Assembly (NCBI RefSeq): GCF_023015625.1
Contig: NZ_JALKAH010000005.1
Location: 62,001-126,000, forward strand
DNA: 64,000 nucleotides
DNA from: Yoonia sp. F2084L
GTDB taxonomy: Bacteria; Pseudomonadota; Alphaproteobacteria; Rhodobacterales; Rhodobacteraceae
Direction of reading: 5' to 3'
The notes under the pieces are model-generated. The model was not told the origin of the DNA. It searched no databases and saw nothing but the letters and a program-made list of their open reading frames with translations. Each line of letters begins with the position of its first letter. The first letter of the stretch is position 1. This document shows, in pieces, positions 17,683 to 27,120 of this stretch. Made by a program: the position numbers and the translations under genes.

Positions 17683-18330
17683 ATGGAAATGCGCTTTCCC
17701 GAAGCGGAAGAGCCTGACGCACAAGCGCTTGAAAAAGGCCGCCTGCTGTTCGCTGGTGAAACGGAATTCGTCAAAGGCGTCGTGGCAATGGACGGCTTGC
17801 CGCCCGCCGACAGGATTGAAGTGTGTTTTGCGGGGCGGTCCAACGTCGGAAAGTCATCGCTGATCAACGCGGTGACCGGGCGCAAAGGGTTGGCGCGGGC
17901 CTCTAACACACCGGGGCGCACACAAGAGATCAACTTTTTCACAGCCGGCGATATCTATGTCGTTGACCTGCCCGGCTATGGTTTTGCGAACGCCCCGGTG
18001 GAGGTAGTTGAAAAATGGCAGCGGTTGCTCAAGCAATATCTGCAAGGACGGCAAACCCTGCGCCGGGTTTTCGTGCTGATCGACGCGCGGCATGGGGCGA
18101 AAGCCGTGGATGAAGAAATCATGTCACTGCTTGATAGCGCTGCGGTGACCTTCCAAGTTGTGATGACCAAAATTGACAAGCTGAAGGGCGAGTCGCTGCA
18201 AGCATCCCTTGATAAGACACGCGCGGCGTTGGCCAAACACCCAGCGGCCTTTCCAGAACTGATCTTGTCATCGTCGGAAAAGGGTGACGGCATCGAAACC
18301 CTGCGGGCCGTCATTGCGGGCATTGAATGA
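17683..18330 (+). CDS. yihA: Ribosome biogenesis GTP-binding protein YihA/YsxC (EngB)
   Basis: GTPase of 215 residues needed for late large-subunit assembly. G motifs are intact: [14 protein letters not shown] (G1), the T in [12 protein letters not shown] (G2), DLPGYG (G3), TKID (G4) and SSSEKGDG (G5). The alphaproteobacterial N-terminal extension of ~55 residues is present. It starts two bases after the MOSC stop. Confidence 0.95.
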   Translation: MEMRFPEAEEPDAQALEKGRLLFAGETEFVKGVVAMDGLPPADRIEVCFAGRSNVGKSSLINAVTGRKGLARASNTPGRTQEINFFTAGDIYVVDLPGYGFANAPVEVVEKWQRLLKQYLQGRQTLRRVFVLIDARHGAKAVDEEIMSLLDSAAVTFQVVMTKIDKLKGESLQASLDKTRAALAKHPAAFPELILSSSEKGDGIETLRAVIAGIE

Positions 18331-18347
18331 AGACAAGGACCGAAGAC

Positions 18348-19202
18348 ATGAACCGTGATTGGATCGCCACCGCCCGGACGCTCAGCGAAGCCCTGCCCTA
18401 CATGCAGCGCTATGCCGGTGCGACTGTGGTGATCAAACTTGGTGGTCACGCCATGGGCAGCGATGACGCGATGCGCGGCTTTGCGCGCGACGTGGTGCTG
18501 ATGCGGCAGGTCGGGTTGAACCCTGTCGTGGTGCATGGCGGCGGGCCGATGATCAACGAGATGCTGGACAAGCTGAATATCAAATCAGAGTTCGTGAACG
18601 GCAAACGAGTGACCGATCAGGCGACAATGGACGTGGTCGAGATGGTGCTTTCAGGTCAGGTGAACAACCGGCTGGTGCAGGCGATCTGCGAGGAAGGCGG
18701 CAAAGCTGTGGGGCTGTCAGGCAAAGACGCCCGGCTGGTGATCTGCGAACAGGCTGATCCGGCGATGGGCTTTGTCGGCAAACCAGTTGCCGTTGACCCT
18801 ACGGTCCTGCGTGATCTGCATGCCGCTGATGCGATCCCGGTGATTGCACCACTCGGCATGGGTCGGAACGGCGAGACATTTAACATGAACGGCGATACCG
18901 CGGCAGGAGCCATCGCGGGTGCGCTTAAGGCAGACCGCCTTTTGCTTTTGACAGATGTCGAAGGCGTGAAGGACAAGTCAGGCGAAGTCTTGACCGAAAT
19001 TGATCCCAAAATCATCCCCGACCTCATCGCTGACGGCACCATCGCAGGCGGCATGATCCCCAAGACGGAAACGGCGCTGGCCGCAATGAACGACGGCGTG
19101 CGCGCGGTTGTTATCCTTGATGGACGCGCACCTAACGCCTGCTTGCTAGAGTTGTTCACTGACCACGGCGCCGGTTCGTTGATTCGCAAACCAAAGTCAT
19201 GA
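18348..19202 (+). CDS. argB: Acetylglutamate kinase ArgB
   Basis: Phosphorylates N-acetylglutamate with ATP, the second step of arginine synthesis. The 284-residue protein has [10 protein letters not shown] (phosphate loop), [14 protein letters not shown] (substrate loop), [16 protein letters not shown] and [12 protein letters not shown]. The ATG at 18348 has AAGGA eight bases upstream. An in-frame ATG at 18327 overlaps the yihA stop (ATGA) and could be used by coupling, adding seven residues. Confidence 0.96.
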   Translation: MNRDWIATARTLSEALPYMQRYAGATVVIKLGGHAMGSDDAMRGFARDVVLMRQVGLNPVVVHGGGPMINEMLDKLNIKSEFVNGKRVTDQATMDVVEMVLSGQVNNRLVQAICEEGGKAVGLSGKDARLVICEQADPAMGFVGKPVAVDPTVLRDLHAADAIPVIAPLGMGRNGETFNMNGDTAAGAIAGALKADRLLLLTDVEGVKDKSGEVLTEIDPKIIPDLIADGTIAGGMIPKTETALAAMNDGVRAVVILDGRAPNACLLELFTDHGAGSLIRKPKS

Positions 19203-19264
19203 TATCCCTACTTTGGGTAAATGACCTCCTCTGATACCGTGTTGGCAGGAAAGTGAGGGCTCCA

Positions 19265-19783
19265 ATGAAACCTGTCACCCCCGCCATTGCACTGCTCATT
19301 GCAACCATCGCCAACCCAGCAAGTGCCGCAGTCGAAAACTGTATGGTCGATACCTGGATCGCGGATATGAGTGATATCGCCGATATGATGGCGCTACAGA
19401 TGCAAGGGGCCGCAACGCCCGTCGGCGGTGAAGTATCCATGCAAATCGCGGATGACGGCAGCTTTACCTTGCTTGCGGACGACATGATCATCAACGTGCA
19501 GGTGCCAAATGTCCCTCCGATGGATGTCAAAGTTGTCGGATACAGCGCCGGTCAGTTTGACGCGGCAGATAATGTTTTTCTGGCCTCGGTCAATGACTAC
19601 AGCTTGGTCGGCTCGGCTGATGTTCTGGGGCAGACGATGGAAATCCCGTTTTCATCAGATACCGGCATGGGCGGCGGCGGCACCGGCTGGTTTGAATGTG
19701 CGGGCGACACACTTCGTTTTGAAGCGACCGTCGGCGGCCTAACAGACGAAAACCGGATGCCCCGGCTTTGGCGCAGACGGTAG
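19265..19783 (+). CDS. Secreted protein of unknown function
   Basis: This 172-residue protein has a clear signal peptide (ALLIATIANPASAA) from the ATG at 19265; GAGGG lies five bases upstream. A GTG at 19253 is the longer alternative. The mature part is acidic, beta-rich and has two Cys (ENCMVD, WFECAG) that may pair. Its body alternates short polar and hydrophobic strands like a lipocalin-type barrel, but no family is recognised. It stands alone after argB. Confidence 0.65.
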   Translation: MKPVTPAIALLIATIANPASAAVENCMVDTWIADMSDIADMMALQMQGAATPVGGEVSMQIADDGSFTLLADDMIINVQVPNVPPMDVKVVGYSAGQFDAADNVFLASVNDYSLVGSADVLGQTMEIPFSSDTGMGGGGTGWFECAGDTLRFEATVGGLTDENRMPRLWRRR

Positions 19784-19822
19784 GCTCTGGTCATCCAGCG
19801 CGCACTCTCTAAAGTCGTGCCC

Positions 19823-20434
19823 ATGAAACGCGATGTTCTAAGCGATGCTTTATACCCGATTGGCCTGCGACGGCTGGGCGATTGCCCTGATGGCGCCGGC
19901 ACGATCACACTGATCGGCCCGGACGAACCGCGGTTTTGGCCGATATTTTGCGAAAGCTCTGAATACAAGGACGATGCGGCGGACCCAATGGACCGCTGGT
20001 CCCAGCGCGTCATCACCGAGGTCGCCGATCAGCTGGACGCAGAACCACTGTTCCCCTTCGGCGGTCCGCCATATGCGCCCTTCTTCACATGGGCCAAACA
20101 AACGGGGCGGTTCTGGGCGTCACCGATTGGGTTTCTGGTGCATGATAGCGGAGGGCTCTTCACGTCGTTCCGTGGCGCGCTGCGGTGGCGAAAGCCCGCG
20201 GAGCTTGGCACCGGCCCGCAACCTTGCGTTACCTGCGCAAAACCCTGTGCGATTGCCTGCCCGGTTGGCGCATTCAACGACGGCTATGACGTGGCCGCCT
20301 GCAAAGCCCATGTCGCCTCATCCGCTGGCAAAATCTGCCGCACCGAAGGCTGCCTTGCCCGCCGCGCCTGTCCTGTGGGCCAAGGCAACCGCCTGCCCGC
20401 CCAAGCCGCTTTCCATATGGAGGCCTTTCTATGA
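19823..20434 (+). CDS. Ferredoxin-like 4Fe-4S protein
   Basis: The ~203-residue protein has a cluster motif CVTCAKPCAIACPVGAF, followed by further Cys in KICRTEGCLARRACPVG. That suggests one or two 4Fe-4S centres at the C-terminus. The N-terminal ~110 residues (FWPIFCESSEYKDDAADPMDRW) resemble the QueG/CMP-type domain found in small Roseobacter proteins of this kind. ATG 19823 is preferred to GTG 19817. The stop overlaps the phosphatase start by four bases, so the pair is coupled. The redox partner is unknown. Confidence 0.75.
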   Translation: MKRDVLSDALYPIGLRRLGDCPDGAGTITLIGPDEPRFWPIFCESSEYKDDAADPMDRWSQRVITEVADQLDAEPLFPFGGPPYAPFFTWAKQTGRFWASPIGFLVHDSGGLFTSFRGALRWRKPAELGTGPQPCVTCAKPCAIACPVGAFNDGYDVAACKAHVASSAGKICRTEGCLARRACPVGQGNRLPAQAAFHMEAFL

Positions 20435-20958
20435 CCCTGCGCCTGATCCTGATCCGCCACGCGAAATCCAGTTGGAGCGATCCTTTCGCTGACGATCACG
20501 CAAGAGTTCTGAACAAACGGGGACAAGCGTCGGCCACAGCGATTGGCAAGTGGATGGCGCAGGAAGGGTATGTACCGGATGTGGTGCTCTGCTCTGACGC
20601 GGCGCGGACGCAGGAAACGGCTGCGCTTGTCATCGCGGCCCTCGACCCTCAACCAGCGCTTCAGCTTTCGGGCGACATCTATCACGCGGCCCCTGATACA
20701 ATCCTTGAGATGGTTCGAAGGCAGACCGACCAAACGATCGCCGTTATCGGCCACAACCCTGGGATCGGGATGTTGGCAAACGGGCTGGTGAAATCTGCCC
20801 CTGATCATCACCGGTTCAGCGACTACCCGACCTGTGCGAGTACGGTGATTGATTTTACGGCTAATAAGTGGGCTGCAGTCCAACCACGCACCGGGCATTG
20901 CAAAGCCTTTGTTGTGCCACGCGATCTGATTGGAACGGCAAACCACGACATCGAATAG
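20431..20958 (+). CDS. sixA: Histidine phosphatase, SixA-like
   Basis: This 175-residue protein of the phosphoglycerate mutase/acid phosphatase superfamily has the catalytic LILIRHAKSSW motif near the start and VIGHNPGIGMLA with the second His. Short members with RHAKSSW are SixA-type phosphohistidine phosphatases, which in E. coli act on PTS phosphocarriers or ArcB. The target here is unknown. It overlaps the ferredoxin gene. Confidence 0.8.
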   Translation: MTLRLILIRHAKSSWSDPFADDHARVLNKRGQASATAIGKWMAQEGYVPDVVLCSDAARTQETAALVIAALDPQPALQLSGDIYHAAPDTILEMVRRQTDQTIAVIGHNPGIGMLANGLVKSAPDHHRFSDYPTCASTVIDFTANKWAAVQPRTGHCKAFVVPRDLIGTANHDIE

Positions 20959-20975
20959 ACATTGGGTGCTTAGGG

Positions 20976-22979
20976 TCAGGACGCAGGGCGTTCCAACAGC
21001 GGCCGAGCACTTGCCATGGCCGAAGCAAGAGCATCATCACGCGGCATTGGCGCATCGAAGAAAAAGCCTTGTGCTTTGCGCGCGCCCATCGCCAAAACAA
21101 TATCCGCTTGCTGCCGCGTCTCAATCCCTTCAACTGTCGCATCCAGCCCAAGATTGCGCGCAATATCAAGCACTGCATCCAACAAGAACCGGGCCGCGTC
21201 CGAGGTTTCGATATCCTGAACCAAGGAGCGATCAATTTTAATTTCATCGGCAACTGTGGTGCGTAAATAGGCCAAAGACGAAAAGCCCGCGCCAAAATCA
21301 TCAATCGAAACCTTCGCGCCAATACTATGGATTGCAGACACAATCTGTTTGGCTTTGTCCCAGTCCTGCATTTCGGCTGTTTCTGTAATCTCAATCACAA
21401 GAAGGTCCGATTCAAGCCCCGACTCGATCAACGCCTGCGCCACCGTTTCGACGAACTTGAGCGAATTGAAATGTAGGGTTGAAAAGTTAACGCTGACCGA
21501 AAAACGCGTGCCGTTGCGGCGATTGAAATCAGCGATATCGCGGGTGGCGTTTGACAGGATAGTGCAATCAATATCAGCGATAATGCCACTCTCCTCGGCC
21601 GTTGAGATAAAGACGCTTGGGGGGACGATCACGTCATTGCGCCGCCAACGGGCAAGCGCCTCAAACCCAAAGACTTCTTCGGTGACAAGGTCCACCTTTG
21701 GCTGCAAATAGTACTCAAGACTGCCATCGGCGATCGCCTGCGGCAGTTCTTCAACCATGGCGCGCCGTTCCAGAAACTGTCGTTCAAGCACTTCGTCGTA
21801 GATGGTGAACTTGCCCTTCCCATCCGACTTTGACGCATAAAGCGCAAAATCAGCCACGCGGGTAAGACCGTCAACGGTCAGATCGACCTCCCCACCAAGG
21901 TGGGCCTTTGTCGCCAACCCAATACTGGCGGCAACAGCCACAGATTCGCCTTCAAAAACAATCGGCCGGGCAATCGCCGTGATGATCGCATCGCAGATCT
22001 GCATCAGCGATGGTACATCCTGCGTCATACAGACAACCGCGAACTCATCCCCGCCAAGACGTGCGGCGAAACCGTCATGCGACGAACAGTAAGGTGTCAG
22101 GGTAGCCGCAACATGCCGCAGGATATCGTCGCCAGCGGCATGGCCATAGGTATCATTGATCTGCTTGAAACCATCCAGATCGACCAGCAACAAGGCCAGC
22201 CTTCTTCTTTGAACCAGCAGACCGGTCAATCGGTCCTGAAACTGTACCCTGTTGGGCAATCCGGTCAACGGATCAAAGAAAGCCAAGTGCCTGACCCTCT
22301 CTTCGGCCTCTCGGCGGGCCTGTTTAGCCATCACCTCTTTGCGCAACAAAGCGGTTGCGGCGATACCAAGGACCGATAATCCCAGCAGCGTCACCCAAAC
22401 GACGGTTCGCTGATTTTCAACTGCAGAAGTTTGTCCCAATAACAGGCCATCCTGCAATTGCCTCATCTTGTCCAGGTAGACGACCAGCGCCTCCCGCGCG
22501 GTTTGCGTCTGGGCAATTAACGCAGCAGCGGCACCGTCGAGATCACGAAAGTCAGTTGCAATCGCCTCATCCGCCACGCTTTGTGCCCGCAGAAGCGCAT
22601 CAATGGCGTCATCAGCTTCTTTCAAGAAGCTGCGCCCGGATTGTATCTGGCGAAACGTATCTGTCCTGACAAAGAGAAAATCCGATGCCGCGCGAAAATC
22701 AGCAACAGCTTCATCGGTCATGACGCCGCGCAAAGATGCTTCTTGAATAATAAGAACCAGCCGATGCAAGTCGCTGATTGCGATATAGCCGTTGCGCAGC
22801 TGGCGGTCATTGAATGATTGATGCGTGGAACGAAGGTTGGTCACGGCGGCCTGCACGTAATAGCCCGCAACAAGGCAAGTCGTCAGAATAGCGAAGACGC
22901 AGACAGCCACAGTGCGCCGTCGCAGGAACAGCGCGCTTATTCTTTCGAATTTGCCTTGTTTTGAGGAAGATGCCTCCAA
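20976..22979 (-). CDS. Membrane GGDEF-EAL cyclic-di-GMP enzyme
   Basis: This 667-residue protein has a transmembrane span at ~25-45, a ~140-residue helical periplasmic sensor, a second span at ~192-212, GGDEF (RLGGDEFAVV at ~307-316) and EAL (FGFEALARW at ~438-446). The EAL catalytic motifs are intact (DDFGAGFSS, EGIET), so it can probably break down cyclic-di-GMP. The GGDEF motif is intact, but the inhibitory RxxD site is not kept. No ATG is available near the N-terminus: the start is TTG, three codons after the upstream stop and in the same frame. It is co-transcribed with the periplasmic protein, which may be its sensor partner. Confidence 0.9.
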   Translation of the reverse strand: MEASSSKQGKFERISALFLRRRTVAVCVFAILTTCLVAGYYVQAAVTNLRSTHQSFNDRQLRNGYIAISDLHRLVLIIQEASLRGVMTDEAVADFRAASDFLFVRTDTFRQIQSGRSFLKEADDAIDALLRAQSVADEAIATDFRDLDGAAAALIAQTQTAREALVVYLDKMRQLQDGLLLGQTSAVENQRTVVWVTLLGLSVLGIAATALLRKEVMAKQARREAEERVRHLAFFDPLTGLPNRVQFQDRLTGLLVQRRRLALLLVDLDGFKQINDTYGHAAGDDILRHVAATLTPYCSSHDGFAARLGGDEFAVVCMTQDVPSLMQICDAIITAIARPIVFEGESVAVAASIGLATKAHLGGEVDLTVDGLTRVADFALYASKSDGKGKFTIYDEVLERQFLERRAMVEELPQAIADGSLEYYLQPKVDLVTEEVFGFEALARWRRNDVIVPPSVFISTAEESGIIADIDCTILSNATRDIADFNRRNGTRFSVSVNFSTLHFNSLKFVETVAQALIESGLESDLLVIEITETAEMQDWDKAKQIVSAIHSIGAKVSIDDFGAGFSSLAYLRTTVADEIKIDRSLVQDIETSDAARFLLDAVLDIARNLGLDATVEGIETRQQADIVLAMGARKAQGFFFDAPMPRDDALASAMASARPLLERPAS

Positions 22980-22988
22980 CCGCCCGGC

Positions 22989-23495
22989 CTACTCGGCTTC
23001 GATTCTTGCAACCATCCAAACCAGATGCTTTTCGCCCGCGATAGGCGATGCGGTGTAGTCATCCATGTCTATAACAACCTGAATTGGGCCACGTTCGCGC
23101 CGGGTATGTGCACGACCATCGACGCGCGTTGCAATCAACACCGGGACCGTTTCCCACAAGGCACGAGGCATAATCGTGCTAAATTCGTTTTCGGCGATGA
23201 CCTTGATCGCATCCTCAAGATGCAATCCGCTCTGTGCGAGAAGATCGCTCAGCAGCACACCATCAAAGTCTGCGGGTTCGTCGCGCCATGGTGTCGTTGT
23301 GCGCACCCGATAGGTTGCCAAAGTTTCCAGTTCGGCCGGGGTATAAGACTGCTTCGTCCCATCGGACCGCACAATGATCAATTCCGCCTCTGCGTGATTG
23401 ATCGGTTCAAGCGCGATAGGTTGCGGCGTATCCGCAGCAGCAGCAGTCACTAGCGCAAGTGCCGCAATCGCGGCCAGAACGGACATCTTAGACAT
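22989..23495 (-). CDS. Periplasmic molybdopterin-oxidoreductase-like protein
   Basis: This 168-residue protein has a signal peptide (ALALVTAAAADT). The body (YTPAELETLATYRVRTTTPWRDEPADFDGVLL split across the fold, then LLAQSGLH and a WMVARIE end) resembles the sulfite-oxidase-type molybdopterin-binding fold, but no cofactor Cys is seen. Such cofactor-free relatives often sit beside membrane GGDEF proteins and may act as their ligand-binding partner. The stop is 9 bp from the GGDEF-EAL start. Confidence 0.65.
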   Translation of the reverse strand: MSKMSVLAAIAALALVTAAAADTPQPIALEPINHAEAELIIVRSDGTKQSYTPAELETLATYRVRTTTPWRDEPADFDGVLLSDLLAQSGLHLEDAIKVIAENEFSTIMPRALWETVPVLIATRVDGRAHTRRERGPIQVVIDMDDYTASPIAGEKHLVWMVARIEAE

Positions 23496-23642
23496 AACAA
23501 CTCTCCTTCGTCTGTGTCGGTTTTCAGAGAAGACTAGCTACAGTTAGTTAAGTCTGCGTTCGCAAGCACCGCGCATGACGCCATTTGCGCGCAAATAGTA
23601 TTTTCAAGTTTAAATACCTAGCGCTGATCAGGCCGAGCACGA

Positions 23643-23667
23643 AAAAAGCCCCGGCAAAACCGGGGCC
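23643..23667 (-). terminator. Intrinsic terminator of bztABCD
   Basis: The stem GCCCCGG/CCGGGGC (23648-23666) with an AAAA loop is followed on the minus strand by a run of six T. It lies 25 bp after the bztD stop. Confidence 0.88.
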
Positions 23668-23691
23668 TTTGTCAGTGCTTTGTTTATTGGT

Positions 23692-24459
23692 TTAGTGACC
23701 CAAAATCTGGCTCAGGAACAGTTGCGTCCGGTCGGACTTGGGGTTGTTAAAGAACTCTTCCGGCTCGTTCTGTTCCACGATCTGACCTTGGTCCATAAAG
23801 ATCACGCGGTTCGCCACCTGACGGGCAAAGCCCATCTCGTGTGTGACGCACAGCATGGTCATGCCTTCCTCGGCCAGCTCGATCATGGTATCCAGCACCT
23901 CTTTGATCATCTCAGGGTCAAGCGCCGATGTCGGTTCGTCAAACAGCATGATGCGCGGGCGCATGCACAGCGAACGGGCAATCGCCACGCGCTGCTGCTG
24001 ACCACCAGACAACTGACCAGGGTATTTATCGGCCTGCTCGGGGATTTTCACCTTTTCAAGGAAGTGCATCGCCGTTTCTTCGGCTTCCTTCTTGGGCGTT
24101 TTACGCACCCAGATCGGGGCCAGCGTGCAGTTCTCAAGGATCGTCAGATGCGGGAACAGGTTGAAGTGCTGAAAGCACATGCCGACCTCTGACCGGATCT
24201 TGTCGATGTTCTTGAGGTCCGAGGACAGCACCGTGCCGTCCACGGTGATCTTGCCTTGTTGGTGCTCTTCCAGCGCGTTGATGCACCGGATCAGCGTCGA
24301 TTTACCGGACCCCGAGGGGCCACAGATCACGATCCGCTCGCCCTGATACACCGACAGGTCGATGTCACGCAGAACGTGGAACGAACCGTACCATTTGTTC
24401 ATATTCTCAATGGTAATCGCCAGCTCGTCAGAGACTTTCATTTGTGTTGCTTCGGCCAT
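23692..24459 (-). CDS. bztD: Amino-acid ABC transporter ATPase BztD
   Basis: ATPase of a polar amino-acid importer, 255 residues. Walker A ([15 protein letters not shown]), Q-loop, [15 protein letters not shown] and Walker B ([14 protein letters not shown]) are intact. In Rhodobacter capsulatus, BztABCD imports glutamate, glutamine, aspartate and asparagine. The order bztA-B-C-D and the two unusual long permeases here match that system. Confidence 0.93.
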   Translation of the reverse strand: MAEATQMKVSDELAITIENMNKWYGSFHVLRDIDLSVYQGERIVICGPSGSGKSTLIRCINALEEHQQGKITVDGTVLSSDLKNIDKIRSEVGMCFQHFNLFPHLTILENCTLAPIWVRKTPKKEAEETAMHFLEKVKIPEQADKYPGQLSGGQQQRVAIARSLCMRPRIMLFDEPTSALDPEMIKEVLDTMIELAEEGMTMLCVTHEMGFARQVANRVIFMDQGQIVEQNEPEEFFNNPKSDRTQLFLSQILGH

Positions 24460-24471
24460 GATATCAGCCTC

Positions 24472-25761
24472 CTATCGGTGGTCGGTTGCGAGCCTGCGCT
24501 CCAACCATTGTGAGTATTGTGAAATGCCGTAGCATGTGACGAAGAAAAGCAGGGCTGCGAAGCCAAACAGCTCCCAGTAGACGCCCTGCCATTCAATAGA
24601 GGCAAGGATCGGACCGCGGATCATGCCGACCAGATCGAACATCGAAATGACCGAGACGAGCGTGGTGTCTTTGAACAGACCCACCGACACGTTCACGATG
24701 CCCGGGATCGAGATTTTGAGCGCTTGCGGCAGAATGATCAGACGCATCGACTGCGCATAATCCAAACCCAAGCTATCGCCCGCCTCATACTGGCCCTTTG
24801 GCAAAGCGGCCAGACCACCGCGGATCACCTCGGCGATATAAGCCGCCGAGAACATCGTGATCATGATCACAACGCGCAAGAACAGATCAACACCAGAACC
24901 GGGTGGGAAGAAGTAGCCCAACATCACGTTTGCCACGAAAAGCAATGTGATCAGCGGCACGCCACGGACAAATTCAATGAAGATGACGCAGACATATTTG
25001 ATGATTGGCATGCTGGATTGACGGCCAAGCGCCAAGGCAATGCCAATTGGCAAGGACAATGACACGCAGGTCACGCCCAACATCATGTTCAGCATGAAGC
25101 CACCAAGGTCTCGGCTGGGCACCGAACGCATCGCGCCTTCGGTAATCTCCGTATCCGGGATGATGTATCCACCTATCGTGAGCACGACAAAGAACGTGAC
25201 CACACCGCCAAAGAAGCCAAGTGCAAAGCTCTGGGTGACGAACTTTTGGTAGAACACCACACCCGCAGCAATCGAAACGAGCGCAAGAAGTGGCCCAAAG
25301 ATCGACCCACCCCAGATCAGCCAGTAAGCGATGAACGGGTAAAGCGCCGTGAAGATCAAAAGCTTGCGTGGCAGATCAAAGAACAGAACCGGTGCTGCTG
25401 CAAAGAACAGCAAGGTAAAGGCAAGACCGGGACGCCAGTAGAGGTCGGTGGGGTATTGGAAGCCAAACAAAAGCTGGTTCCAGCGTTCCGTGAGAACTGC
25501 AAAACAAGCACCCGTTGTCCCATCAAGGATTTCGCGACAGACGGCGAGGCTTGGTGATGTCCAAATACCATTCAGCATCCACGGCAAAGCGCCGCTTAGG
25601 ATTAAGTAGATGGCCAAGATAGCAAGGACTGTCAGGACACTATTCGCAGGTGTCGCAAACAGATTGTCTTTGATCCATTTCGTCGGCCCCGCCGCATTTG
25701 GCGGTGGCGGCAATTCAGGCAGGGTTTCGGTGCGAACGAACGCAACAGAACGATCAGTCAT
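24472..25761 (-). CDS. bztC: Amino-acid ABC transporter permease BztC
   Basis: This 429-residue permease is longer than the usual ~230 residues of the HisM family. An extra N-terminal region with several hydrophobic segments and a soluble stretch around residues 75-110 (two Cys) precedes the transport core. The EAA loop is RGGLAALPKGQYEAGDSLGLDYAQSMRLI. The long N-terminus is typical of AapM/BztC. It starts two bases from the bztB end. Confidence 0.92.
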   Translation of the reverse strand: MTDRSVAFVRTETLPELPPPPNAAGPTKWIKDNLFATPANSVLTVLAILAIYLILSGALPWMLNGIWTSPSLAVCREILDGTTGACFAVLTERWNQLLFGFQYPTDLYWRPGLAFTLLFFAAAPVLFFDLPRKLLIFTALYPFIAYWLIWGGSIFGPLLALVSIAAGVVFYQKFVTQSFALGFFGGVVTFFVVLTIGGYIIPDTEITEGAMRSVPSRDLGGFMLNMMLGVTCVSLSLPIGIALALGRQSSMPIIKYVCVIFIEFVRGVPLITLLFVANVMLGYFFPPGSGVDLFLRVVIMITMFSAAYIAEVIRGGLAALPKGQYEAGDSLGLDYAQSMRLIILPQALKISIPGIVNVSVGLFKDTTLVSVISMFDLVGMIRGPILASIEWQGVYWELFGFAALLFFVTCYGISQYSQWLERRLATDHR

Positions 25762-25762
25762 C

Positions 25763-26992
25763 TTAGCGCTCCTTCAACTTGATTGCGTTGTTGTAGACGT
25801 TGATCACCGCAGAAATCAGCAGCGAAATGGTGAGATAGAACAGCATCAACAAGAGGATACACTCAATCGCGCGGCCTGTTTGGTTCAACGTGATACCACC
25901 CAATGTCGCCGTCACATCCGCGTACCCCACCAAAATCGCCAAAGACGAGTTCTTGGTGATATTGAGGTAGTTGGAAATCAGCGGTGGAATGATCACCCGC
26001 AATGCCTGTGGCAAGACAACAAGGCTCATGATGCGACGTGGGCGAATGCCCAGCGCGCCAGCGGCCTCTGTCTGACCCTTTGATACGGCTTGGATACCTG
26101 CACGCACGTTCTCGGCAATAAAGGCACCAGTGTAGATCGACAAGGCGAACCAGATCGCGATCAGCGGACCGCCGACCTTGATGCCACCGGCAAAGTTGAA
26201 ACCCTTGAGTTCAGGAATTTCAAAGCTCAGGCCAAAGATGACGAAGACCGCAATCAACGGGCCGAACCAAATGGCGAGGTTGGTCAGCAGCGTCGCAGGA
26301 CGATCACCTGTTGCCTCTTGAATGCGGGTCGCGCGGGCGGTGACGGCCCGCGCACCAAAGAATGAACCGACCAACACAGCAATCACCATCAGGAGATCCA
26401 TGCCACCACCAAAACCACGCTCAAAGAATGGCAGTGGGATGTAAACACCCCGGTTGGTAAAGGCCGAAATACCCAAGAACATCGACGCGGACGCGTCATC
26501 GCCGCGGAATTCTCTTGGCCCCGGCAACACAGCGATCATAATCGTAAAGATGATCAGAACCCAGATCAGCACGGGGATGTTGCGGAAAATCTCAACGTAG
26601 ATTGCCATCAACTTGCGCACGAGCCAGTTGTTCGACAGGCGCAAAACACCCGCAAGAACACCAAAGACCGTCGCGGTCACACAGGCCAGAAATGAGACCA
26701 AAAGCGTATTCAGCACGCCCACGATGGCGGCCTGCAGGTTTGTTGATTGGCTGGTATACTCGATCAGGCGCTGGTTGATGTCATAGCCAGCCGGAGCGCC
26801 CAGAAAGCTAAAGTCAATGTCCAGACCTTGCGCGGCAAGGTTCGTGAATAGGTTGTTGATCAGATAGCCGATGGCCAATGCCAGCACGATGAAAGCGATC
26901 GCTTGAAACGTGTAAGAGCGATAGCGTGTATCGTTGATGAGCATTGACAGGCGAAAGGACGACCCCTGCGGTGGGTCTGTAATCGACGTCAT
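25763..26992 (-). CDS. bztB: Amino-acid ABC transporter permease BztB
   Basis: This 409-residue partner permease also has the long form. First spans (FIVLALAIGYLINNLF) and a periplasmic loop (YDINQRLIEYTSQSTN) match AapQ/BztB. The EAA loop is RAGIQAVSKGQTEAAGALGIRPRR. It is separated from bztA by a 128-bp gap with a strong hairpin, so the permeases are likely made in smaller amount than the receptor. Confidence 0.92.
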   Translation of the reverse strand: MTSITDPPQGSSFRLSMLINDTRYRSYTFQAIAFIVLALAIGYLINNLFTNLAAQGLDIDFSFLGAPAGYDINQRLIEYTSQSTNLQAAIVGVLNTLLVSFLACVTATVFGVLAGVLRLSNNWLVRKLMAIYVEIFRNIPVLIWVLIIFTIMIAVLPGPREFRGDDASASMFLGISAFTNRGVYIPLPFFERGFGGGMDLLMVIAVLVGSFFGARAVTARATRIQEATGDRPATLLTNLAIWFGPLIAVFVIFGLSFEIPELKGFNFAGGIKVGGPLIAIWFALSIYTGAFIAENVRAGIQAVSKGQTEAAGALGIRPRRIMSLVVLPQALRVIIPPLISNYLNITKNSSLAILVGYADVTATLGGITLNQTGRAIECILLLMLFYLTISLLISAVINVYNNAIKLKER

Positions 26993-27077
26993 TAGAATTT
27001 CCCCGTTGTGTCGGCGCTATTTGGTGTGGTTGCTTTGCGCAACTCGTCTACGCCGATTTTTATGGTCGTCTTGGTGA

Positions 27078-27103
27078 AAGGGCGCGGTTTGCACCGCGCC
27101 CTT
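27078..27103 (-). promoter_or_regulatory. mRNA hairpin between bztA and bztB
   Basis: A perfect 11-bp GC-rich stem (27078-27088 with 27093-27103) with a 4-nt loop and no T-run lies 17 bp after the bztA stop. Its place suggests a 3-prime stabiliser or partial terminator that favours bztA over bztBCD, as known between receptor and permease genes of other ABC operons. Confidence 0.65.
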
Positions 27104-27120
27104 AAATCTTTCAGATTTCC

